Below, piece after piece: positions 12,103 to 22,243 of a DNA stretch of 64,000 nt. The notes under the pieces were generated by a model. The model was not told the DNA's origin, searched no databases, and saw only the letters and a list, made by a program, of their open reading frames with translations. The stretch comes from Antedon bifida (taxonomy: Eukaryota > Echinodermata > Crinoidea > Comatulida > Antedonidae): positions 10,861,501 to 10,925,500 of the forward strand of contig OY727093.1 of NCBI GenBank assembly GCA_963402885.1. The letters are read 5' to 3'. Positions within the stretch are counted from its first letter, which is position 1. Every line of letters starts with the position of its first letter. The position numbers and the translations under genes are program-made.

Positions 12103-15100
12103 TTAAGTATTGGCTGCTTGCATCTGAAGACTTTCAAAATCTTTATTCCCTCTTATGTTGTTTTTCCTGAAACAAGAAAACGGCGTGTCATCGGTAATAG
12201 ACTAAAAGATGCGGAGAAATATGTTTAAACGTAAAAGTAAAGAACCTAGCGTCGCTAGTGGGAACCACGCTTAAGTACTGTTCTTACCTCGTAATCATTT
12301 CAGCTTCTTCTATAGTCTGCGGAAGTGGCACATTTAGAGTTTCAGGCAGAAGTAGTGCCACCAGTCCAGAAGTCACTGACGTCAAACTGAACGCCACCAG
12401 TGGCAGAGGTGCCCATACTTTTTCGAGAAAAAGAATCTGAGGGGCAAGCATCCCAGCCACTCGTGAAAAGAGGGAGCATATTCCTAAACCGGTGGTCCTG
12501 TAAACACGTATACAATTACGTTTCAGTCAATATGTGACATGTATTGACACAAGTTACAATGGCAGCAAAAGAAGCGGGTGCTTGTTATTTTGTATTTTAC
12601 AGACCATTTACACAGACCAGACAACATTCAGGAACATATTAATATTATTTTACGAACTTATCATATAGTATTACTGTAAAGTAAATGTATTTAACTTGCC
12701 TAATGTTCGTTGGAAAAAGTTCAACAGTATATATATAAACAATTCCAAATGCAGATGTAATAAAAAACTTGCCAATCATTGCTAAAGATGTTCTGAAAGC
12801 CACCAGTGTTACCGCTGAAAATGTACAAACATAATTATTATTACTCTAAAATGGCCTCATAAAAGCAACACGTTGCTCATTAATAATTGAAAATTCGAAT
12901 CGACCCGATTGAAAAATACATTGTTAAAAATAATTAGTTTAGTAATAATTGTAGCATATCAAAACAGAAGGTCGAATTCTGATTTGTCAGTATATAGTAC
13001 CGTATGCTCGATTATAATCCAACACACTAATTTATTTGGAATTCATTGTTGATTCAATTCAGTATAATTGAACCCCACCCCAAACTTTCGTACCCAGGCA
13101 ATCATGGACTAGTACAAAGTACACAGTACCATAAGACGCAACCACCAACCACCATATTTGGGAAGGTTGTGACTGTCCATTTGAGGTTCACACGACATGA
13201 GATTTTCAAATGTACAGCTTCCATTAAAGATGTATTGTCCTCCAAAAACATGAAAAATAATAAATAATAAAATCAGACTTTAAATAGTTCATTTTGCAGT
13301 TTTAATAAAGTTATTCACTTCTGTAAAAAAAAAATCAAAATAAAAAATTATTTCACTTATAAAGAGAAAAAAAAAACGTTTAATTTTAACCAAAAACCAT
13401 TACCTGACAGACAATTTAAGAATGTTTTGCTTTAAATCACATTTTTTCAGGTAAATATGTTTTGCTCAAAGTGAATAACTATTACACTAAAATGGCATAT
13501 TCAACAAAAAATGTGAAAACAATTTTTTTTTAGGGGGACAATATATCTTTAAGCACAACGTTCTACAAACAATGGCAAACTGAGTTTCCAAACAAAAGTT
13601 TGAATTTTTTTTTTACATCGAGCGCGCTCTGGTGTTACGTGACAGACTTGAAAAGTTTCAATAGAGAATGCGCATCGATGTGGACCGAATCTAGACTTAC
13701 GAATCCATATATTGATGAAACAAGCAACACCACCAGCAACAAGGGTACCTGCTAGTGAACATCGTCTGCCCAGCTTCTGAATAAAGAACCAAGTGAACAG
13801 GTAGGCCAACAACTCGGTAACACCACCCAAGAAAGTTCCAATGTATACGTCGACGTTTAGACCCTCAACACCATACGTCAAACCATAGTAGGCAAGGTTA
13901 ACGGCAAACCTATTTTAAACATTCGTTTAAGCAAAATTTAGTTTTAGTTGGAATTTATCAAAAACATATCTTTGATATGGCTGTAATGACATGGCATTAT
14001 ACTTTTTACCTTTTTTACTTTTTCGGTCACAGAGTTTTAGAGCGGAATAAATGAAAATAGTTTTATTACACAAATAAACAAGAAATGTGTCGTACCAACT
14101 GTATGTGATGTAAACAGTTTTCCTTCTCGTCTGTGGATATCGAAGTATAATCAACGGACTAGTCTTGGTACTTTCACTTGGATCCTATAATAAATATTCA
14201 TGCGTTTTACGTCACATTTTGTTTTATTAACTTTCTTTTATTCAATTAAAGATGTATTGTCCCCCAAAACATGAAAAATAAAATCAGACTTAGAATAGAT
14301 TATTTTGTAGTTTTAATTACGTTAGAAAAGTTTTCGTAAAAAAAAAACCGGAGAAAATTAATGTTTTCACTCATAAAATGACAAAATAAATGGCTAAATT
14401 CAACCAAAAACCCATTGGCTGGCAGCCAATTTGATTAATGTTTGCTTTAAATTACAGTTTTTTAGGTAAATACATTTTTTTGATCACATTTTTTGGTTTA
14501 AGTGGATAACTCTTAGGTATTAATGTCACCTAATAGTTATCCACTTACACCAAAAATGGCATATTCAACAACAAAATGTTAAGAATTATTTTTCAGGGGG
14601 AGGGGGGAGGGGCAATACATCTTTAAAAACCTATAAAATCAACCAAAACGAGGAACCAGTCAGACATATCAATTTTGCACGGTTGTGAGATCAGGCGTCG
14701 ACCCTTTCCCTAAAACTGTTATGAATAAATACAAAATATTTTCTCTTTTTCTATTGACAATAATGTCACTTAACTATTACTATACGATGACATTTTGTCA
14801 GCGAAATAAATATTTCAACTTACACATCCAACTTCTAAATTGTCCAATATGTCATCCGGTAAATCTCCAACTTTATTTCTTTTTGCAATTTTTTGAATAA
14901 CAAGTTTTGCTTCTTCAGTTCTCCCTTTGGCAAGAAGCCAGCGAGGTGACTCTGGAATAAAACTGTAAAAAATGATCAAATTAAGTTAGAAATGAATTAC
15001 TAGATTACCAGCCACCGAATTACATAAAATATTATAATACCAACTTTGCTTGACCATAATTATTTTTTAAATATTTATAGAAAATTGTTACCATATGCGA

Positions 15101-18100
15101 ATTAATTCACAGAGCTAATATTCACATAATGCTCCCGAAACAAAGTCTTAAGTTTTTCGGAGTGGAGTTCTTTTTTTGATTGTCATAAGAAAACAAGGCC
15201 ATATACATGGCTGCAGTCGCGTGCTCAAATTTGAGTTAGTGTTTACCGACCGACCAACCATCCGACCGACATAGTGAGCTGTAGAGCAGAGTAAAATACT
15301 ATAGTGGATGCTGAAATTTGCTTTAAAGGAGAAGGTGTTAGATGAAAAAGGAACTCTTATAGATTATCGGAAGAGGTGGCAATAGGAGAAACCCAAGGGC
15401 TGGAAAGAGAAAGCCCTACATGGAGATTCCTATCGATATTATAAATTTTATTTAATTGTGATTCATGCTTGTGAAGATATGATTACAAACGTGATTTCGT
15501 TAAATCGTGCGTAGATCGCGTAATTTTTTATTGCGCACCGTGAACAAATAACCACACCGATTCCTGGCCATAAGGAATATACTGTAAAAAATTGACTTAG
15601 CTAGATGAAACTGATATCAAGGCAAGGCCATATACAAGTTAGTGTTTACCGACCGACCGACCAACCGACCGACTTAGTGAGCTGTAGAGTCGAGTTGCAC
15701 GCGACTAAAAAATTGACACTTTACACGATTTGAACACTATGATCCACTTTTACAATAGCTAATTATATTTCCTGTGTACATTCATTTAAGGAACATGTAA
15801 TATAGCAATTCACAAATTACTCTTTATATGCTTTCCGTTTTTAATTTATAAAAGTACACTTACAAGTAAAGCAACAGCAGAGGGGAAAGGCAAATGCTGA
15901 AAGTCATGAGAAGCTTGTCCCATGATCTAATGAAATAAGCAATCGGAGCTAACATCATTATGCCAAAGCACCAATAGATAGTCACAATGGTAGACATCAT
16001 GGCTCGTCTAGATGGAGCAACTAATTCCGTAACTGAAAATAATAACAGAGAAAAAAACAATATTTAAATTCAAATTGTCTGTATGGTATTGAATTATCGG
16101 GACAGTCTACGAAATATATTGGAAATGTTCATTGTATGCCCGTGACGAACAGTTATCTCATCAAAATATTATTATTCAGCTTTAAAGGTCGGGACATTTA
16201 CCGGGTGTTGTTTTTATCAGGCATGGTACTGTACCGTTTTTCGTCCCTTGTCCCTGCATGCACACAATGCATTAACTATGACGTGAATCGAACGCTCCTT
16301 AATTATGTCGTCTCAATATTGCGGAGATTTTACGTGAATGTTGGTAGACGGTGCAGTATTACCTATCTTCAGATCTGAATATACCATTTTTGTATATATA
16401 TACCACAATTGTAATTGTTAAGGTGGTCATAGTTTTTGTAATATGTAAAAGTGTTGTTTTTTTTCGCAACGGGTTAAATTATGAATTTTAATGATAAAAT
16501 ATTATTCCTACCGTATGTGAAGACTGAAACATATATCCCAATATCAGATATTCCGGTCAGGAAGCGGAAACCCACATACATCACATATGATTTCGACAGA
16601 CTGCATAACATCGTGAATGATAAAGCCAATGCAAAGCCTAAAAACACTCCTTTTCTTCTTCCTAGACTAACAATTGAAATGTATACAATGTGAGTAGTGT
16701 AACGAAATGAATGAATATGAAAGATTACGGTACTAAGTTTGAACTACAATCAAACATGGATTAAGGAATAGATCTATAGAATATATTCCTTAATCCATGA
16801 CTCAAACGCGCATATAATTAGGAAACTCGATGAAAATCGCGAAAACCAGTATTACAAGGGTTGCAACATCCACCAGGAGTAACAGGTATCAAGAATCGTG
16901 ATAAACATTCTTCTTGTATAGTTACGGCCTAAGATTATTCAAATAATAAAAAGTGGTCTAGAATTGTTATCCTGGTCCAGATTGCTTCCAAAATTAAATG
17001 GCATGATACTATTATGAAGGTACCGAATTCTTTCATTTATTTAAAACTTACAAATCACAAAGAAGTCCGAATAGAATAGAACCAACAAAGAAGCCTGCTA
17101 TGTACAACGATGACGCCAACGACACCAAATAACTGTCTTCACACACCAGGTCAAACTACCAAAATATAATGCATATTATATAAATATTTATTGTTGACAC
17201 TAATAAGGCATTGTTAGGATGTATTGGAACAATTCCTGAAATATAGGTAACAATGATTTTAGAATGATTGAAAATGTTCATCTGGTTTGAAGATACGATA
17301 TTTAAAAAAACTATTTTGACAAACCAAAATTAGTTACTGACCTGACTGACAGTTTCAGTGCTCTTTTCACGAACTGTCAGTCAGGTCAGTAACTAATTTT
17401 GGTTTGTCAAAATAGATTTTTAAAATAATGGTTTTAGATTTTGTATATTATAACATAATGTGTGCTGAAAAGGCCGGTAAGTATAGAGGCCTACTGTTGT
17501 GCTCGTTCATATACCAAGGAAGAGTTAATTACACTCTTCCCTGCTCATACAATGATATAATTTTGAAAGATTGAAACCTAGCCTAACCTATAACTAAATC
17601 AGTTTTAATAGATGTTTATCTAAGGTTTTTTTACAAAGTATTCACCACGAGCTAAACTTTATTGTTCATATACACAATGACAGTTTTGAATATGAGGTAC
17701 TCCAACGCAACCGTTTCTAAAATCTAAAACTAATCTCTATTTCTACACAATAGAGCATGCATTATGGGAGACACAGTGACTTCAACCAGTCTTTATGCCA
17801 ATAGTTAATATTGTAATTAATAACTTATCAGTTTGTATATTTAATACATACGCCATATGGGCTAGTATGTTATTTCTATAGTTTGTTTTTGGACCAGCAT
17901 AAAGATAATACAATAACATACAAGCCAACTTAGTGTGTGCAAAAAAACAATGTTGACATTCATTTACATCTACAATTCAATATTATATCTATTTAATGTA
18001 TTTATGGTGTTTTTTATCTATAAAACATAATCCTCTTTTCTTGAGTTTTGTCCTACCTCTTGACGAACACAAAATAAACAATCTTACCTCAGACACAATA

Positions 18101-18447
18101 GTGGAATCATACCGTGATCGATCGTAAGCCCATCCATGTTCACAATCAATCAGTTCAGTCGTATTATTTGCATACATTTTACATTGTGCTTCATTGATTA
18201 ATAGTGTCCCCTCATCATCTGGTGGAAGACTCATGCTATCGTTTGTATTCCAGCAATCACCGAGATAAAGTTCGCTACAATTAGCTTCATATGGAGGCTT
18301 GCAATGGTGATCCATAGTCCCACTGATAAACACGGTTGATATATTAGTAAACGAATTCAAAAATATAAGACAGCATATTGACAATGTCACCAGTTTGTGA
18401 TAGAGACCATATTCACCAATGTATTTAAAGACGTTATCAAACTTCAT
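12103..18447 (-). CDS. SLC22-family organic cation/carnitine transporter-like, copy 2 (intact)
   Basis: Predicted 537-aa major facilitator superfamily protein of the plasma membrane; the SLC22 family carries organic cations, anions or carnitine, and the substrate here is unknown. Exons 5' to 3': 18088-18447, 17052-17155, 16512-16666, 15864-16032, 14824-14962, 14096-14184, 13701-13909, 12700-12814, 12288-12497, 12103-12166. Residues 1-120 hold TM1 and the large extracellular loop, with five cysteines (49, 57, 65, 89, 102) and sequons at N56, N69 and N94/N95. Family marks: SEFDLVCE at 119-126, MFS motif G145...D154...GRRKG161, PESPRW 266-271, ELFPTNIR 440-447, LPETLN 497-502. Exons 2 and 3 (104 and 155 bp) match the usual vertebrate SLC22 exon sizes. 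The start is the ATG at 18447; the open frame extends 10 codons further but only to a TTG. A Helitron with a nested LINE lies directly upstream. Exact substrate class cannot be assigned. Confidence 0.9.
13224..13552. mobile_element. TTAA-flanked MITE in intron 7, copy 2
   Basis: Same element and position as in copy 1. Confidence 0.68.
14246..14626. mobile_element. Second, diverged TTAA-flanked MITE in intron 5, copy 2
   Basis: Same family as the intron 7 element in the same orientation (TTAAAGATGTATTG at the left, its complement at the right) with clear internal similarity (ATGGCATATTCAAC, CAACCAAAAACC) but many differences. Absent from copies 1, 3 and 5. Confidence 0.68.
15215..15706. mobile_element. 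Inverted-repeat element with GACC runs in intron 4, copy 2
   Basis: Starts AGTCGCGTGC and ends GCACGCGACT. Inside are two direct copies of a unit running TTAGTGTTTACCGACCGACC ... TAGTGAGCTGTAGAG with GACC-type short repeats. Missing from copies 1, 3 and 5. No transposase; family not recognised. Confidence 0.6.
16755..16799. repeat. Short palindrome in intron 2, copy 2
   Basis: Arms CATGGATTAAGGAATA and its exact complement (16 bp) around a 13-nt loop. The left arm is shared with all copies, the right arm is extra and found only in copies 2 and 6. Confidence 0.75.
17311..17415. repeat. Foldback element in intron 1, copy 2
   Basis: Arms 17311-17354 and 17372-17415, fully complementary over 44 bp, loop of 17 nt. 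Confidence 0.85.
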
Positions 18448-18560
18448 AGTGTTATTAGATTGGTACTTATTCAACAACCAATCCTGACGCTACTGATCCC
18501 TGGATAGGATTGGTTCTGTTGTGTGTAGGCTACAGTTGTTACAAATGTTAGTTATTAACA

Positions 18561-18597
18561 CTAGAGGGTGAGCTCGCTTCGCTCGCTCCCCCTCTAG
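18561..18597 (-). other. Helitron 3'-terminal hairpin
   Basis: 37 nt ending in the terminal CTAG. Eight-base arms (CTAGAGGG/CCCTCTAG) enclose GAGC/GCTC arms, two G-A opposed pairs, and a central GCGAAGC, a sequence known to form an unusually stable DNA mini-hairpin. The same hairpin is at 60427-60463. Confidence 0.75.
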
Positions 18598-19025
18598 GAA
18601 GTGTAGACGATGGTTCTCGGAATGATAATGTTCTTCTTTTACGTTTTCTGTCGGTTACCATTATTGAAATGCTTGACATTCGTAAAACTAAACTATTCTG
18701 TTTCACAGTGTCTTAGATGATTAATAACATTTTAAGTATAGTCTTTATTATTTGGTAGGGCCCTTATAGGGCGGAGGTGGGGAGGCGGAGTTCATTTGAG
18801 GGAGGGGCTTATTCGAAAAAAAAAGGAAATTTTTTAGTTTTAATAATATGGTAACATTTATAATCAAATGAAATCCTCTATCTAATAGATATGAAAAGTG
18901 GTAAAAAAGAATAACAAATGCTTGGTAAATTGTAGATAACAGTGCGATGAATTCTACTACAAATAGTATAATTGTGTTATTATAAATGTGGATGGGATGG
19001 ACGTTTATTAGATAGTTGGGTTGGC

Positions 19026-19050
19026 GGGGGGGGGGGGGGGGGGTGGGTGG
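19026..19050 (+). repeat. G-run (18 consecutive G, then GGG and GG)
   Basis: Lies in the Helitron segment present only upstream of copy 2. Could fold as a G-quadruplex; run length is prone to sequencing error. Confidence 0.6.
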
Positions 19051-19378
19051 TGATTATTATTCAAAGTGATGTTTTATTGGAGAGGCGTTTATTCAAATAA
19101 ATATCATCCTAATAAGTATTAATACATTATTTAATTTAAACATCTTTTGAAACTAACTGCCGTGACAGAGTGGGCCATTTCGGCCCAAGAAAGAAGACAT
19201 TACGGCTTGCAACATGGGAAGACATTTCGGTCCTAACAGGACACAGATAGCCTACAGTTATTCCTGCCAGCTTACTTAATAAAACTCAGCTATCGGGATT
19301 TCACTCGATTAATGTCTTATCATCAAATCTCCCTATGTAATTTTATAATACTATTCCCCACAATATATTCCGATTCTT

Positions 19379-22243
19379 CAATTCAATTCAATTCAATTCA
19401 ATTCAATTCAAAATTCTTTAATCATCCCACACGGGGCAATTCAAATAAAAAGGTCTGGATTAAAATGATCTTACAAAATATACAAAAAATCACAATACAC
19501 AGTACAAAATAGAAAAAAAAAAAAGAGTCAAGGTTCAAGAAGAGTCGAATAGCCACTGGCAAAAACGAATTCCTTTTCCGGTTTGTTCTACATGCCGGGC
19601 ATCGAAAGCGACGCCCATGAGGCATGAGCTCGAAATCACTGAACAAGGCATGGTTAATATTTTTTAGAATAGCTCTACTTTTTTCTAGAGTTTGCATGTC
19701 ACAGAAAGAAGATAAACTACGAAGTTGACAACCTATTAATTTAGAACTTAAGTTAACAATTCTTTGTAGTGAGTTTTTCTCTTTGACCCTAAGACTAAAA
19801 AACCAGCATATAAAGGAAAAAGTTAAAACGTTCTCAATAAAGGAATTATAAAAAACCCTAAGAATTACTTTATCGACATTAAAATGGTTCAGCTTCCTTA
19901 ACAGATAAAGTCTCTGGTGTCCTTTCTTTACTATTGCCTCTGTGTTTAATTCCCAGCCGAGATTGTCCTCAAATATAGTACCTAGGTATTTAAAGGAATG
20001 GACAATATCGACTGGTTCGTCATTTATAATGGATACCCAAGGGTTGCGTCCTTTCTCCTTCCTAAAATCTACAATCATCTCCTTGGTTTTGGTCACATTG
20101 AGTTCCAAGTAGGAGTTTCCACAAAATTGGATAAAATCATCTAAAGCGGAACCATGGCCGTCCTGTGAATTTTGAAGGAGAGACAGCAAGACAGTGTCGT
20201 CAGCAAATTTAACAAGATGACTATTGTCCTGTTTGCTGCGACAGTCATCCGTGTATATAATATACAGGAGAGGAGAGAGGACGCAACCCTGGGGGGATCC
20301 AATACTTGTCATACGTACATTCGAGTGTCTTTGGTTAACTAAGACCCTCTGACATCTGTTCGTAAGAAAACTTATAATCCATAATACAAAATCACGTTGA
20401 AAACCAAAATTCGAAATTAATTTGTTTGCTAAAATATAAGGGTGCATGGTATTGAAGGCAGAAGAGAAGTCGGCGAATAACATTCTGGCGTGAGATCGAG
20501 GCAGTTCAAGGTGCTTGTACAATGTGTTTAATAAAAAAAGCTTGGCATCCTCAACACCTCTTCCAGACCTGTATGCAAACTGCAGTGGATCGAGTTTAGA
20601 CTCTACAACAGACGTGATGTAGGTTTTAACTATCTTTTCAAAGATTTTCATAACAAGAGATGTCAGCGCAATAGGGCGCAGATCATTCAGTTGTTTTATG
20701 ACAGTCTGTTTAGGAATAGGTTTTATAATCGATTCTTTCCAAAGATTAGGAACTACACACTGGTTTATAGAGGTCTGGAAGAGGTACCGAAGGACACCAC
20801 TGAGCTGATCCGCACACGACTTTAATGTTCTGCCCTCAATACCATCGGGACCAGAACTCTTATTTACATTTATATTCCTGAGTAATGTTCTAACATGATC
20901 CTCAGAAATAATAATTTCATCTACATGCGGATCATTATTGCCAACAGTGTCGTCTTTTAAATCGTGTTTTTCAAACCTAGCAAAGAAGTCGTTTAATCTA
21001 TCTGGCAATGCCTGGTCATCAATACCCTCTACATTTATTTTATTTCTTTGTGTTTTATCAGCTGTGTTTATAGACGCCATATGTTTAATTCCTTGCCAAG
21101 CACTACGAATACATCCCCTACTAAACTTATTTTCAATTTTTCTCTTATACATGTCTTTAGCCTTACGGACAGCTACTTTAACTTCTTTATTTATTTGCTT
21201 ATTATCGTGAGTGGTGCCTTGGTAAAAAATCCGTTTTTTCTTATTTAATATGTCTTTCAACTCTTTCGTAACCCACGGCTTATTATTTGCAAAAACGACA
21301 ACCTCTTTTTTCGGTATTACTGAATCAACACAATAATTTACATATGATGTTATAACATCCGCCATTTCGTTTAGATTTGATGACGACTCATAAAATACTT
21401 GCCAATCAGTGCATTCAAAACACCCTCTTAAACGTTCGATACTGTCCAAAGTCCACAATTTAACAGTCTTGACTATTTTGTCCTTCCTCTGGATAACTGG
21501 GACATATTTTGGAATCAGATTCACACAATTGTGGTCCGACGCACCAAGCGGTGGTAATGCCACGGACCTATATGCGCTTGGAACTGTACCGTAGCATAAA
21601 TCTATTGTTTTATCTTTACGAGTAGGGCAGGTTACATATTGGTGGTATATTCTGAGCGCTTTACCAAGCTTGTGTTGGTTGAAATCGCCTAATATGAGCC
21701 TGGGTGCATCAGGTGACAATGTCTCCAACTTGTGCGTATTTTCAGACAAGATTTCAGCTGCTCGTGTAGAATTAGCCTTTGGGTGTATATACACAACTGT
21801 AACAAATAACTGTGGAAATTCCCGCGGACAATAGAATGGTCTCAGTGAAATTGTCAACAATTCAATATCAGGTGTACATTGCTTATCGCGAACAATAGTT
21901 ATGTTGCACCATCGTTTGTTTACAAATAAGCATACACCACCGCCAATGTCTTTTCCGGATTGTTTTGTCCTATCTCCTCGAATTAGGGTGAATCCATCAA
22001 TTTCGACACTTTCATTAGGGACATTTTCGCTCAACCATGTTTCTGTAAAACATAATAGATTGGCTTCTCTAAAAACCCTATCATATCGAATATTTGTCCA
22101 AACCTCATCCATTTTATTTTTTAATGACCGAACGTTTGCCAAAACAATTGTTGGCAAGGGTAAGCGATATTTATTTTTCCTTATCCTCTGTCTTTCTCCT
22201 CCTTTCTTACCCCTCTTCCTTCTTTTATGTCTGCTATTATTGT
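19379..22243 (-). mobile_element. CR1/L2/Rex1-like non-LTR retrotransposon nested in the Helitron
   Basis: About 2.87 kb, present in the copy 2 Helitron and absent from the copy 6 Helitron, whose sequence gives the exact empty site. A 3-bp CTT (19376-19378 and 22244-22246) is duplicated or is microhomology. The 3' end is a run of TGAAT pentamers (minus strand; plus 19379-19410) rather than poly(A), typical of the CR1/L2/Rex1 group. The 5' end falls inside the reading frame with no initiating ATG, so it is slightly 5'-truncated. The exact clade is not settled. Confidence 0.88.
19422..22157 (-). CDS. LINE ORF2: APE endonuclease plus reverse transcriptase (5'-truncated)
   Basis: One uninterrupted frame of 911 codons from 22157 (a TTG), open further to the insertion edge at 22241; the first in-frame ATG is residue 16. 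The N-terminal half is an APE-type endonuclease: LANVRSLKNK near 6-15, FTETWL near 37-42, ILGDFN near 155-160, SDHN at 207-210. The C-terminal half is a reverse transcriptase: LRPIALTS (fingers), LFADFSSAFN with Asp563 (motif A), GSPQGCVLSPLL (motif B), FADD at 651-654 (motif C), then FKYLGTIFED. Nicking by the first domain primes cDNA synthesis by the second. There are no internal stops or frameshifts, in contrast to every other LINE here, so the insertion is recent. The 5' truncation probably makes it inactive in itself. Confidence 0.9.
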   Translation of the reverse strand: MPTIVLANVRSLKNKMDEVWTNIRYDRVFREANLLCFTETWLSENVPNESVEIDGFTLIRGDRTKQSGKDIGGGVCLFVNKRWCNITIVRDKQCTPDIELLTISLRPFYCPREFPQLFVTVVYIHPKANSTRAAEILSENTHKLETLSPDAPRLILGDFNQHKLGKALRIYHQYVTCPTRKDKTIDLCYGTVPSAYRSVALPPLGASDHNCVNLIPKYVPVIQRKDKIVKTVKLWTLDSIERLRGCFECTDWQVFYESSSNLNEMADVITSYVNYCVDSVIPKKEVVVFANNKPWVTKELKDILNKKKRIFYQGTTHDNKQINKEVKVAVRKAKDMYKRKIENKFSRGCIRSAWQGIKHMASINTADKTQRNKINVEGIDDQALPDRLNDFFARFEKHDLKDDTVGNNDPHVDEIIISEDHVRTLLRNINVNKSSGPDGIEGRTLKSCADQLSGVLRYLFQTSINQCVVPNLWKESIIKPIPKQTVIKQLNDLRPIALTSLVMKIFEKIVKTYITSVVESKLDPLQFAYRSGRGVEDAKLFLLNTLYKHLELPRSHARMLFADFSSAFNTMHPYILANKLISNFGFQRDFVLWIISFLTNRCQRVLVNQRHSNVRMTSIGSPQGCVLSPLLYIIYTDDCRSKQDNSHLVKFADDTVLLSLLQNSQDGHGSALDDFIQFCGNSYLELNVTKTKEMIVDFRKEKGRNPWVSIINDEPVDIVHSFKYLGTIFEDNLGWELNTEAIVKKGHQRLYLLRKLNHFNVDKVILRVFYNSFIENVLTFSFICWFFSLRVKEKNSLQRIVNLSSKLIGCQLRSLSSFCDMQTLEKSRAILKNINHALFSDFELMPHGRRFRCPACRTNRKRNSFLPVAIRLFLNLDSFFFFYFVLCIVIFCIFCKIILIQTFLFELPRVG

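Noticed and set aside
12258..12440. 60-codon plus-strand ORF present in all copies (3267, 24806, 34861, 45091, 54125, 63519)
   Set aside because: It is the antisense of exon 9 of the transporter.
13549..13881. 87-133-codon minus-strand ORFs over exon 7 as separate genes
   Set aside because: They are exon 7 plus read-through into intron 7; the clean donor GTAAGTC at 13695-13700 ends the coding part.
15240..15265. CRISPR-like or satellite array from the GACC repeats
   Set aside because: Units are 4 bp with no spacers and belong to an inverted-repeat element in an intron of an animal gene.
16660..16666. Alternative exon 3 acceptor four bases further in (CTAG)
   Set aside because: It breaks the frame and the GRRKG motif, whereas the first AG gives the expected 155-bp exon.
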